Shown in pieces: positions 29,818-38,147 of a stretch of DNA of 64,000 nucleotides. Source of the DNA: Rhizobiales bacterium UBA3584 (GTDB lineage: Bacteria > Pseudomonadota > Alphaproteobacteria > Rhizobiales > Devosiaceae). Where the stretch lies: the NCBI GenBank assembly GCA_002375765.1, contig DFMV01000063.1:73373-137372 (forward strand), read 5' to 3'. Within the stretch, counting starts at the first letter, position 1, and the number at the start of each line of letters is the position of its first letter. Both the position numbers and the translations under genes were made by a program. The notes under the pieces were generated by a model. It was not told the origin of the DNA. It made no database searches and saw only the letters and a list, made by a program, of their open reading frames with translations.

Positions 29818-29829
29818 CGCTGCTTGAGA

Positions 29830-30557
29830 TCAGGCCGATTTGGTGTCGAAGCGATAGGTTTCACCAGGCTGCGCCGTGGTAATCGCGCCCAGAGACGGGA
29901 ACGGAAAGTGATACCCGCCGACCAGGCCGCCCTGTTCGCTCATCTGTTGCAGGATGGCGTGACGTGGGCGGTCTAGGGGTTCATGTCGAACTGGACGTGC
30001 CAGTCGGGATTGGTCACAAACAGTGCCGGGTAGTGTGCCACGTCCGCAATGTAGCTGAAGCTCGCGGTTCCCGACCCGATGGTAAAGGCGGTTTGCCCCG
30101 GCGCGTGGCCGAAACAGGGGGTGGTCTTGAAGACGTCTTCCACGGTCGCGCCAGGCTCGAAGAGCACGATCTTGCCCTCGGGATAGTCGGCCAGCACACG
30201 CCGGACCGCAAGAAAGCCCCCGCGCCCAGCTTCGGGAACGCCAGCCATCTTCTCGTCATCCATCCAATGATCGAATTCGGGCTGTGGGATGTAAACGGTG
30301 GCATCGGGATAAACCAGTGATCCGTCTTTGCGGCGCAGACCATTGATATGATCGCCATGCAAATGGCTCATCAGCACAACGTCGATACTGGCGGGTTCGA
30401 TGCCGGCCTTTTCCATGTTCTCATGCAATAGCCCGGTTCCGGCCGGGCCATTGTCGGCAAAGCCTGTATCGAGGAGATATCGCTTGCCGCCCGCCTCGAC
30501 GACGAATGGGGTGTAGGGCACCATGATGTGATCGGTGGGGAGGCCGCAAACGTTCAT
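29830..30557 (-). pseudogene. Broken MBL-fold metallo-hydrolase gene
   Basis: The open part (29973-30557, 194 residues) has the metallo-beta-lactamase core: LLDTG, SHLHGDHINGL zinc motif, and PCFGHAPGQTAF with the third His. Secreted homologues are about 300 residues and begin some 70-90 residues earlier, but here an in-frame TAG lies just upstream of the ATG. At the 3' end the frame stops at 29973 after VQFDMNP. The expected ending (RHAILQQMSEQGGLVGGYHFPFPSLGAI...) continues in another frame to a TGA at 29830, so one base has been lost near 29975-29985. The gene is thus truncated at the front and frameshifted at the back. Confidence 0.75.
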
Positions 30558-30592
30558 TTGAAGTTCAGAAAGATCACGCTAAAGATGCGGAT

Positions 30593-30892
30593 ATGAAAAA
30601 CGCACTTTTTAGCCACTTTTTGTCTGTGATTGTCGTCGCGACCCTGCTTGCTCCCGCCGGCTCGGGAGCCGCTTTCGCGCAGGACGCATGCTGGGACAAT
30701 TCGACGATCCAGGCCGCCCTCGCTGAAGGGCGCATTCAGCCGGTGGCTGCGGTGCTCTCGCGCGAGGGGATTGATCCTTCCACCGAAGTACTGAGCGTCA
30801 AGGTCTGTGAGCAGAGCGGGGCGCTGGTCTATGTGCTTGCGGTGCTCGAATCCTCGGGGCAGGCGCGAAATCTCACGTTGAATGCACAATAG
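30593..30892 (+). CDS. Small secreted PepSY-like protein
   Basis: A 99-residue protein with a signal peptide (residues 1-29, ending AFA) and a short alpha/beta domain with two cysteines (ACWDNSTIQ...VKVCEQSG) that could form a disulfide. The pattern of a helix followed by paired strands (VLSVKVCEQSGALVYVLAVL) resembles PepSY-type domains, which commonly accompany PhoP/PhoQ-like two-component genes. The response regulator gene starts 24 bases downstream, and an input or feedback role for the sensor kinase is inferred. Confidence 0.65.
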   Translation: MKNALFSHFLSVIVVATLLAPAGSGAAFAQDACWDNSTIQAALAEGRIQPVAAVLSREGIDPSTEVLSVKVCEQSGALVYVLAVLESSGQARNLTLNAQ

Positions 30893-30916
30893 GCCAAACG
30901 CAGGCGGGGCGGGACG

Positions 30917-31576
30917 ATGCGGATTCTTGTTGTCGAAGACGACGAAAACCTCAACAGGCAACTTTGCGAAGCGTTGACCGACGCCGGCTATGTCTGTGAC
31001 AGCGCCACGGATGGCGAGGAAGGGCACTTCCTGGGCGATACCGAACCCTATGATGCCGTGGTGCTCGACATCGGCCTGCCGCGCATGGACGGGATTTCGG
31101 TGCTCGAAGCCTGGCGGCGCGAAAACCGCATGATGCCGGTTCTCTTGCTGACGGCGCGGGACCGCTGGAGCGACAAGGTGCAGGGGATCGACGCCGGCGC
31201 CGACGACTATGTGGCCAAGCCCTTTCATATGGAAGAGGTTCTGGCACGGCTGCGCGCGCTGGTGCGCCGGGCGGCGGGCCATGCGTCCAACGAGATTACC
31301 GCGGGAAAAGTGCGGCTCGACACCAAGGCGGGCCGGGTGACCGTGGACGGCCAGGCGGTAAAGCTGACCAGTCACGAGTTCCGGCTTTTGTCCTACCTTA
31401 TGATGCACAAGGGCAAGGTGATCTCGCGCACCGAGCTGACCGAACATCTCTATGATCAGGATTTCGACCGCGATTCCAATACGATCGAGGTTTTCGTCGG
31501 GCGATTGCGCAAGAAGCTGCCCGAGGAACTGATCCAGACCATTCGCGGGCTCGGCTATCAGATCCTGGCGGATTGA
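30917..31576 (+). CDS. OmpR/PhoP-family response regulator
   Basis: A 219-residue regulator. The receiver domain has the acidic pair EDDEN, phosphoacceptor Asp51 in VVLDIGLP, Thr in LLLTARD and Lys in VAKPFHMEEVL. The OmpR-type winged helix (about 125-217) ends TIEVFVGRLRKKL...IRGLGYQI. It follows the PepSY-like gene and precedes a PhoQ-like kinase, the layout of PhoPQ-type systems responding to envelope conditions. Downstream, a dispersed repeat separates it from the kinase core. Confidence 0.92.
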   Translation: MRILVVEDDENLNRQLCEALTDAGYVCDSATDGEEGHFLGDTEPYDAVVLDIGLPRMDGISVLEAWRRENRMMPVLLLTARDRWSDKVQGIDAGADDYVAKPFHMEEVLARLRALVRRAAGHASNEITAGKVRLDTKAGRVTVDGQAVKLTSHEFRLLSYLMMHKGKVISRTELTEHLYDQDFDRDSNTIEVFVGRLRKKLPEELIQTIRGLGYQILAD

Positions 31577-31611
31577 GCCGTGTTCAGCTTTCTGCGAAAC
31601 CCGAAACTGGC

Positions 31612-31677
31612 TCAATTTTCCTTGTGGTCGCAGGTCCGGACGGAAAACCGGTTCCCACTTTTCCTGGACCTGCTCTA
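31612..31677. repeat. Dispersed repeat inserted at the 5' end of the kinase gene
   Basis: A segment containing GTGGTCGCAGGTCCGGACGG, AAACCGGTTCCCACTTTTCC and TGGACCTGCTCTAG matches, with substitutions, the second half of the repeat at 13988-14092 (same order of GTCGC, GTCCG, AAACCG, CCACTTTT, CTGGAC, GCTCTA). It is open in the kinase frame and translates to a Pro/Gly-rich run (VVAGPDGKPVPTFPGPAL) unlike any kinase N-terminus. Confidence 0.75.
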
Positions 31678-33045
31678 GTGACTCGGGGCTCCATCGCCTT
31701 CCGGCTGTTCTGGCTTTCGGCAGGCTGGCTGATCGTCGCGCTGGTCGCGACGGCGTTCCTTCTGACCGAGCTTTATTCGCAGGCCCTCGACAGGGACCTG
31801 ACTGAAAGCCTTGATCTGCAGATCTCGTCGTTGGTCGGGCAGACGCTCGAGCTCGATTCGGCAGCGTCCGGCGAGATCGGACTGGCCGATACGCGGTTTT
31901 CGCGTCCCACCTCCGGCTGGTACTGGCAGATCCGCAATGAGGCGGGAACGCTGGTCAATTTCTCTCCCTCCATGGTTGGCACCGTGCTGCCCGATCTGGT
32001 GGGCGCCTTCAACGCATCAGGCACCCGTTCGGGCATGATCCACGACGATTACGGCCAGCAGACCCTGCGGGCTGTGGAACGCTGGGTGACGCTCGATGAT
32101 CTGGGCCGCCACGTCATCACCGTGACGGGCAATTATACCGATGTGGAGGGCCGCGCCGCCGCGTTTCGTGGGCAGGCCATTATCGTTCTTGCGGTGGTCG
32201 GTTTGATCCTGGCCGCCATGAGCGGCATGATCGCGCGCTTTGCCCTGAAACCCATCGAGCGGCTGCGCGAGGCCATAGAGGCGGTGCGCGAGGGCGACAA
32301 GCCCAGCGTCGAAGGCGCCTTTCCGCAAGAGATCGCGCCGCTGGCCGACGAACTCAATGAGTTGTTGCGCTCCAACACCCAGATAGTGGAGCGCTCGCGG
32401 GCCCAGGTGGGCAATCTCGCCCATGGGCTGAAAACGCCCTTGGCCGTGCTGCGCAACGAGGCCGAGGGCGGCAAGACAGCGCTGGCCAAGGCGGTGCTCC
32501 ACGAGACCGACAACATGAGCCGTATCGTTTCCACCTATCTCGACAAGGCGCGGCTGGCCGCACGCTCGAGCGTGGTGGGCAAAAGGGCGGACACGCGCGC
32601 CGTTCTCGAACGGCTCGGGCGCGTCATGGGCAAGCTCAACAAGCAATGCGATATCGCCATCGACCTGCCGCCAGACGTCCCGTGGTTCCGGGGCGATGAG
32701 GGCGATCTGGAAGAAATGGCCGGCAACCTTCTGGACAATGGCTGCAAATGGGCGCGCTCGGAAGTCCGCCTTTCAGCGCGAGAGGCCCATGTTGCGGGGA
32801 ACCGGAGCGTCGAGATCGTCGTTGAAGACAATGGACCGGGTCTGACCGATGCGGAGGCAGAGCATGTGTTGCGCCGCGGGGTCAGGCTGGACGAAAAAAC
32901 GCCGGGGAGCGGGCTTGGACTCGATATCGTCAAGGAACTCGTCGATATTTACGGGGGAGAATTGACGCTGACACGCTCGGACCTCGGTGGCCTCCGGGCA
33001 ACACTTCGGCTTCCTGCTGCACGTCAGGCACGGCAACAGACTTGA
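31678..33045 (+). CDS. PhoQ-like sensor histidine kinase
   Basis: A 455-residue kinase from the GTG at 31678. Residues VTRGSIAFRLFWLSAGWLIVAL begin the first membrane segment. A periplasmic sensor of about 120 residues follows, then a second segment (AIIVLAVVGLILAAMSGMIA), HAMP, the H-box NLAHGLKTPLAVL and an ATPase domain (NLLDNGCKWA, VEDNGPGL, GSGLGLDIV). The frame is open back to a TTG at 31573 overlapping the regulator stop, but that stretch is a dispersed repeat, so the native start was probably displaced. Which start is used now cannot be told; a GTG immediately after the repeat keeps the full kinase. Confidence 0.85.
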   Translation: MTRGSIAFRLFWLSAGWLIVALVATAFLLTELYSQALDRDLTESLDLQISSLVGQTLELDSAASGEIGLADTRFSRPTSGWYWQIRNEAGTLVNFSPSMVGTVLPDLVGAFNASGTRSGMIHDDYGQQTLRAVERWVTLDDLGRHVITVTGNYTDVEGRAAAFRGQAIIVLAVVGLILAAMSGMIARFALKPIERLREAIEAVREGDKPSVEGAFPQEIAPLADELNELLRSNTQIVERSRAQVGNLAHGLKTPLAVLRNEAEGGKTALAKAVLHETDNMSRIVSTYLDKARLAARSSVVGKRADTRAVLERLGRVMGKLNKQCDIAIDLPPDVPWFRGDEGDLEEMAGNLLDNGCKWARSEVRLSAREAHVAGNRSVEIVVEDNGPGLTDAEAEHVLRRGVRLDEKTPGSGLGLDIVKELVDIYGGELTLTRSDLGGLRATLRLPAARQARQQT

Positions 33046-33130
33046 ACCAAGGGCGGCAAACCGCAATTTGGCCGTATTGGCTGAGATAGACATTAAATGG
33101 CTCATGGGCCGCTATGAAAGGTATTGCGCA

Positions 33131-33601
33131 ATGAAAATGTTGAGGGCGATTGCACTTGTTTCGCTGGCTTTGGTGGTCGCGGGTTGTACCCGCACGGCAA
33201 ACTTCCAGACCTCCCAGCCGGTGATGCCACAGCCGACTGTTCAGACCAACCCGACGCCCGATACCGTCACGCCGAGCGATTCGACGCCCATTCAGCAGGC
33301 GCGTCTGGAGCCTGGCAGCTACGACTATATCGATGCGGCGATTATCGGTCAGTTGACCCCGGCCCAGCGCTCGGCAGCAAACGACGCCCAGTTCTATGCC
33401 CTCCAGTTCGGTCGTCCCGGCGCGCCGCGCACCTGGTCCTCGGGCGGGGCGACCGGTCAGGTTTCGGTCGGGCCCTATGTGCGGGTCAACAATCTCGATT
33501 GCCGCGAATTCTCGCACCGCGTGACCGTGGGCGGCCAGACCTACACACGCTCCGGCCAGGCCTGCCGCGAGCTGGATGGCGCCTGGGGTGTGACTGCTTA
33601 G
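33131..33601 (+). CDS. Surface-antigen-type lipoprotein (17 kDa antigen-like)
   Basis: A 156-residue lipoprotein: signal peptide with lipobox LVVAGC (Cys at about 21), a Pro/Thr-rich spacer, then a domain of about 100 residues resembling the RT0821/17-kDa surface antigen family (GSYDYIDAAIIGQLTPAQRSAANDAQ; NNLDCREFSHRVTVGGQTY; GQACRELDGAWGV) with paired cysteines. Related proteins sit in the outer membrane. AAAGG precedes the ATG at 33131; the frame upstream overlaps the kinase gene. A strong terminator follows. Confidence 0.85.
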   Translation: MKMLRAIALVSLALVVAGCTRTANFQTSQPVMPQPTVQTNPTPDTVTPSDSTPIQQARLEPGSYDYIDAAIIGQLTPAQRSAANDAQFYALQFGRPGAPRTWSSGGATGQVSVGPYVRVNNLDCREFSHRVTVGGQTYTRSGQACRELDGAWGVTA

Positions 33602-33631
33602 GCGTTTATCCCAACCCTCAAAGCAATTGAC

Positions 33632-33661
33632 GGGTGTCGCCACTGGCGGCACCCTTTTTTT
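33632..33661 (+). terminator. Rho-independent terminator
   Basis: GGGTGTCGCC-ACT-GGCGGCACCC (one G-T pair) is followed by seven T residues. It lies 30 bases after the lipoprotein gene stop and ends that transcription unit. Confidence 0.9.
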
Positions 33662-33741
33662 AATACTTTGAAAGGTTTTTTTAGCCCGTTGCCGATAACC
33701 TCGGCGTCCGGTCCCTCACGCAGCACCGCTTATAGGATTTC

Positions 33742-34980
33742 ATGGCTCTTCCCGATACATTTCCCGGCGCAAAGAACCAGCCGCGGGGCGCCGCCGGCGC
33801 CAAACGCGGGGCCGATTCGGGCAAGGACGCTTTTCTCGAAGCGCTGGCCGGGGTTCTGGTTGATCCCCCGATCTATCATGGGTTTGCGGGCGCCATCGAG
33901 CGCGAGACCGCGGGCAAGGTCTGGACGTGGATGGCGCGAGACATCGCCGGCGACGCGGTTTCGAGACTGGCCGACGCGATTGAGTCGGGCGCTGATCCTC
34001 TGGAAGCCTTCGACCTGCTGCTCCCCGAAATTCTCGAAAGGCTCAAGGCCAACGCTGTCGCCGAAAAGGACGATCGCGAGCTCGAGCGCCGCAACACGAT
34101 GCAGATGGGAGGCGAGGACGCGCGACTGCGCCTCGCGCCCATCATCATGGCCATGCGGCGGCGTCCGCTTCTGGTGCAGGCGGGAAAATTCGGCGTCGCA
34201 GTCGGATCGATTTCCGATGAGGCGGCGCTGGCGACGGCGCTGCAATCGATCTCAATCACCAACCCCCTGACCCGCGCGCTTTGGATGCAAGCCATGGTGG
34301 GGCACATGGCCAATCCAAGCCGCGTCATGGCGGCGGCGGTGGCCATAGCGGGCGGCAACACCGAAACCCGGATCACCAATGCCGGTTATGGCGCGCTGGT
34401 CGAGGCGCTGCTGAGCCACGCCCAGAGTCAGATCGGCTGTCTTGCCAGCCAGCCCAACCTGTTCGCCGACATCGATTTCTCGTGCAAGGCGATTGACCGG
34501 TTCCACAGGCTGATGCGCGCCATTACCTACAATCTGGACATTGAGAGACGTTCGCTGTGGGGGACCATCATGACCGATCTCACGGCACGATTGTCCGAGC
34601 GGCTCGAACGTCCGATGAAGGAAATCACGCTCAACGTTACTCAGGCGCTGCGGCGTCCACGTGATGGCAATGACAGGGTCGATGCCGATGACGTGCTCGC
34701 TGCGCTCAACGGGCTGTATCTGCTGATGACCGTCAGAAAATGCCGCGACTCCCTGGCGGTCAACGCTCTGCTCGATCAGGCCTGGGCCGATACCGGGCAG
34801 ACGGTCGAAGTGCTGGTGACCCGTGCGCTCGACATGTACCGGACCAACCCGGCCGATCCGGTGGCGCGTGAACGGCTGGACGCGGGCATCAAGATGGCCG
34901 AAATCCGCTTCAATGCCGAATATGCCGATATCCTGCGCAGGGCCCGCGACGGCGCCGAACGCCGAACCGCGCAGGGCTAG
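33742..34980 (+). CDS. Conserved helical protein of unknown function
   Basis: A 412-residue cytosolic protein without signal peptide or membrane segments. It is mostly alpha-helical with alternating charged and hydrophobic residues. Notable stretches are IYHGFAGAIERETAGKVWTW, PLTRALWMQAMVGHM, NPSRVMAAAVAIAGGNTETR and MYRTNPADPVARERL. I do not recognise the family. An acidic/basic N-terminal tail (PGAKNQPRGAAGAKRGADSG) may be disordered. It stands alone between a terminator and the converging FAD gene six bases downstream; transcription presumably starts in the 80-base gap after the terminator. Confidence 0.7.
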   Translation: MALPDTFPGAKNQPRGAAGAKRGADSGKDAFLEALAGVLVDPPIYHGFAGAIERETAGKVWTWMARDIAGDAVSRLADAIESGADPLEAFDLLLPEILERLKANAVAEKDDRELERRNTMQMGGEDARLRLAPIIMAMRRRPLLVQAGKFGVAVGSISDEAALATALQSISITNPLTRALWMQAMVGHMANPSRVMAAAVAIAGGNTETRITNAGYGALVEALLSHAQSQIGCLASQPNLFADIDFSCKAIDRFHRLMRAITYNLDIERRSLWGTIMTDLTARLSERLERPMKEITLNVTQALRRPRDGNDRVDADDVLAALNGLYLLMTVRKCRDSLAVNALLDQAWADTGQTVEVLVTRALDMYRTNPADPVARERLDAGIKMAEIRFNAEYADILRRARDGAERRTAQG

Positions 34981-34985
34981 CCAGG

Positions 34986-36950
34986 TTACAAGGGCTGTTC
35001 GAGCCGGGCGGCGAGAACGGTCAGGCCATCCCGGATAAAGACGGTATCGCCGGTGCTCATCCCCAGGGGGCCGAGCAGGGCGCGGACCTTTCCGCGCTCG
35101 TCCGCCAGCACCACGCCAATCGCCTCGAGCGGTGAGCGGTTGTCGGTGTTGGCAAACACCAGACATCCCGGATCAAAGCGCCGGTGCTCTGCCGGGGTGA
35201 GGGTCCATTGCATCTGGTTGGCGCCGAAGCGGTGGTCGAGATAGAGCGGCATGCCCTCGGGCACATGCGTCGGCAAGGGCGCGGCGTTGGCGGTCTTTTC
35301 CAGTGCCCTCGGCAGGATGCAGCGTTCGGCGCAGAGTGCCGGCGCAAACGCGGGATCGAGGCGCTGCGTGACGATTTCTCCAACGACGTCCAGCGCGGTG
35401 AGCGGCCCCGCCAACGGTCCGGAGGCGGGGGGCTGGGGGCGCTGCCAACCGCGCGTGATCGGGGCGGCGATGGTTCGCGATGCTCCCGGCGCGACAAAGG
35501 CGCCGTTGTTCCGGTCAGGCGGCGACACGAGCAGAGGGCCGTCCGGCGTATCGAAAATGGGGTCGATGCGAGGATCGGCGACAGGGCGCGCTTGCCCGTC
35601 GATGGCTGTTTCAAGCGCAGCCTTGCCATGGGCAACACAGCCGCCAAGGCTGAGATAGCCCGCAACACTGCCGGCGAGAACGACGCCGTCGAGAGAGCCG
35701 TCCGCCACGAGCGCCTGGGCGTTCCCGTCCCATCTGACCGGCCCTGACGCCTTGAGCCAGAGGTCGAGATCGGGCTGCCAGCCGCCCGAAACGATGAGGC
35801 GATCGCAGGCGATGGCCTCGTTTTCGGGCGTGCCGTTTTCGGCATTGGCCAGATGCACATTCAGCCCTTTGCCGCGCGCCTGTGCTACCGACCCGATCCC
35901 CATGCCCCAACCCAGCCGGTAGCCATAGGCCTTGCAGAATTCGATGAACCGGGTTTGCGGATCGATGCGCGGATCGCTGGTGCGCAGGATCGATTTGCCG
36001 CTGGCCGCGCCAAGCAGCGCCATGCGGTAGCCCACATTGGTCACCGAATGGATATGGGCGTTTTCTCCCGGCCATATGTTGTACCGTGCAGCCAGCCGCC
36101 ACGCGGCGCTTGCCTCGGCCACACCCGGCAGCCTGTTGCCCGGAAAGATCGGCATGCGGCCGACCATTCCGGTGGCAAGAACGATGGTGTCCGCCTTTAC
36201 CGACAGGCGTTCGGGCTGGGGCAGCCCGCTGGCCTTGTGAACGCGGACGGCCTCGATGGCCGAATTGGCAATATCGAAGGCCAGCGTGCCCAATGAAAGG
36301 GTGATGAGCCCGGACTCTCCGATCTGGCTGGCGAGGTCACCGATCATGTCCTCAGGGATCGGCTCGCCTTCCGCCTTGCCGAAAAACACCGACAATCCGC
36401 CAAGCGTTGCGTCCTTTTCGACAAGACAGACGCGCAGACCCTTGCGTGCGGCGGCAAGCGCCGCCGAAAGCCCGGCAACGCCCCCACCGACAATGGCGAC
36501 ATCGGCGGTGATGCGGCGGGTCGCTTCGGTATCGATCCAGCCGCCCGGCGCGGCAGATCCGGTGCTGTAGAGCAGGCCAAGCGTATCCTTGCGGCGCGGC
36601 AGGAAGCGGGCCAGCAGCGTTTTGGTGACGGTGCGGCGCGGGCCGACCGAGACAAACGATGCGCCATCGCTGGCCGGGCAGAGCGCCATGGGCATGGTAA
36701 GGTCCGGACGGTTCTCGTTTCCTTCCAGCACTATGGGTGGGGCGGTGTGCTCATCGAGCGCGATTACGTCCTCGCCGTAGCGTCCGGCTGTGTGAATACC
36801 GTTGGCCAGAAGGGCGGACAGAACCGTATCGCCTTCAAAGCCGCTCACCGGGCGTCCGTTGAGCCGGAACCGGATGGGACGGGTGCGGTCGATGACCGGG
36901 CGCGCAAATTCGGGCGGCAGGTCGCCGCCAAGGCGACAGCTTTCGCTCAT
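34986..36950 (-). CDS. SoxA-like (2Fe-2S)/FAD oxidoreductase without the GCV_T domain
   Basis: A 654-residue protein. Residues 15-100 are the ferredoxin-like domain of sarcosine oxidase alpha and HcnA/OoxA-type subunits (IRFRLNGRPVSGFEGDTVLSALLANG). A Rossmann FAD domain follows (DVAIVGGGVAGLSAALAAARKG, about 150), then an NAD(P)/FAD region (IVLATGMVGRMP; LAGSVAGYLSLGGCVAHG). The cysteines expected for an iron-sulfur cluster in the first domain are not in evidence there. Sarcosine oxidase alpha is about 1000 residues and ends in an aminomethyltransferase (GCV_T) domain, of which only a short fragment-like tail (LGPLGMSTGDTVFIRDG) remains here. It overlaps the second FAD gene by ATGA. Confidence 0.75.
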   Translation of the reverse strand: MSESCRLGGDLPPEFARPVIDRTRPIRFRLNGRPVSGFEGDTVLSALLANGIHTAGRYGEDVIALDEHTAPPIVLEGNENRPDLTMPMALCPASDGASFVSVGPRRTVTKTLLARFLPRRKDTLGLLYSTGSAAPGGWIDTEATRRITADVAIVGGGVAGLSAALAAARKGLRVCLVEKDATLGGLSVFFGKAEGEPIPEDMIGDLASQIGESGLITLSLGTLAFDIANSAIEAVRVHKASGLPQPERLSVKADTIVLATGMVGRMPIFPGNRLPGVAEASAAWRLAARYNIWPGENAHIHSVTNVGYRMALLGAASGKSILRTSDPRIDPQTRFIEFCKAYGYRLGWGMGIGSVAQARGKGLNVHLANAENGTPENEAIACDRLIVSGGWQPDLDLWLKASGPVRWDGNAQALVADGSLDGVVLAGSVAGYLSLGGCVAHGKAALETAIDGQARPVADPRIDPIFDTPDGPLLVSPPDRNNGAFVAPGASRTIAAPITRGWQRPQPPASGPLAGPLTALDVVGEIVTQRLDPAFAPALCAERCILPRALEKTANAAPLPTHVPEGMPLYLDHRFGANQMQWTLTPAEHRRFDPGCLVFANTDNRSPLEAIGVVLADERGKVRALLGPLGMSTGDTVFIRDGLTVLAARLEQPL

Positions 36951-38005
36951 TGGACACCCCCAGCAACGAGCCCGGGATGGAATTCGGCGACCTCGCGTCG
37001 CGGTTGCCGCAGATTGGTGCCATGGGCAACTGCCCATTCGGCCTCCACCCCGCTTGCCTGTTCCGCAATGATCCCCGCGATAAGCGGCGCCAGGATCAGA
37101 TCGAGCGTTCCGAGCCCGGCGACAACGAAGATCTTGTCGCGTCGCGTGGGGCCGAGCACCGGCGCGCCATCATGGGAAAAAAGCCGCGTAAGGCTGGTCC
37201 GGGCGGCCAGGCGCGGGGCGGGGTCCAGCGACAGGCAATCTGCAATGCGATCCAGGGCCCTGCCATCGTCGTTGCGGGCCGCGGCGCGGATGGTGCCGTC
37301 GCCCGACTGGGCAAAGACGGTTCCTGTATCGAGATCGAAGCCGGCCCGGTATCGTCCAGGGCGCTGTGGGGCCGTCTCGATGCCGGCCCAATGTTCGATG
37401 CGCGCGAACTTGGAAATTTCATCGGCGTCCAGCCATTCCATAATGGCGGTATCATCGGCCAGGATCACCTGATCGATGGACGTGGTTCCGAACTGGGCGC
37501 TGCCATCGCGGCGAATCTTGAGCCCATCGAGGGAATTGAGCACCGCCACATTGGCTGCGGCAAGCCAGGACGGCGAGGCACGATAGAGGGCAGCGGCATC
37601 GATCAACCGGACATCACGCAGCCCCATGAAGGTGCCGTTGGCATCTTTTTCGATCGGATCGGCGGGATAGCGGAAGCCTTGGGCGCTATGGCGCATATGG
37701 CTCAGCGCCACGATCGCTTCGGCCGATCGCGCCAGGACGCGGATGTCTATCCGCTCACCGATGGTGGGCACGATGCGCGAGAGGCGCCGCAAGGCAGGCC
37801 GGGTGTGGTTCAAAAGGATCGACCAGGTTTCCGGTCGTGTAACAGGCGCAAATGACAGCGAGGGAAGGGCGCGCAGGGCGTAGGGATTGGCCGGTGGGCT
37901 GAGCAGCACAATTGCTCGTGAATGGTCAGACGCCAAAAGCCCTGCTAGAAGCCACGCAAAAGGGGAGGCGCCGACCACGGCAATGGTTTTGACTTGCTCG
38001 GTCAT
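36947..38005 (-). CDS. DAO-like FAD oxidoreductase with a degenerate nucleotide-binding motif
   Basis: A 352-residue protein laid out like a D-amino-acid/sarcosine oxidase beta-type subunit: N-terminal Rossmann strand IAVVGASPFAWLLAGLLAS, a middle substrate region (about 80-200), and the C-terminal TRLFSHDGAPVLGPTRRDKIFVVAGLGTLDL, equivalent to the family's substrate and isoalloxazine end. The GxGxxG motif reads GASPFA, so dinucleotide binding may be weakened. It is translationally coupled to the SoxA-like gene downstream. The pair resembles two-subunit opine or cyanide-forming oxidases (OoxAB, HcnBC), but the substrate is unknown. Confidence 0.7.
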   Translation of the reverse strand: MTEQVKTIAVVGASPFAWLLAGLLASDHSRAIVLLSPPANPYALRALPSLSFAPVTRPETWSILLNHTRPALRRLSRIVPTIGERIDIRVLARSAEAIVALSHMRHSAQGFRYPADPIEKDANGTFMGLRDVRLIDAAALYRASPSWLAAANVAVLNSLDGLKIRRDGSAQFGTTSIDQVILADDTAIMEWLDADEISKFARIEHWAGIETAPQRPGRYRAGFDLDTGTVFAQSGDGTIRAAARNDDGRALDRIADCLSLDPAPRLAARTSLTRLFSHDGAPVLGPTRRDKIFVVAGLGTLDLILAPLIAGIIAEQASGVEAEWAVAHGTNLRQPRREVAEFHPGLVAGGVQ

Positions 38006-38147
38006 GTCCGTCCCGTCCGGCCCCTCACTCTGCGGTGCCGATCGGCGCCAAGGTGCGGCAAAGCGCGCTCCAATCGCTGACTGCAATCTGCACGAGTTTG
38101 GCCTATAGAAACGGCATCTCATTGGTTTTCAAGGGTTAGTCTCACAC

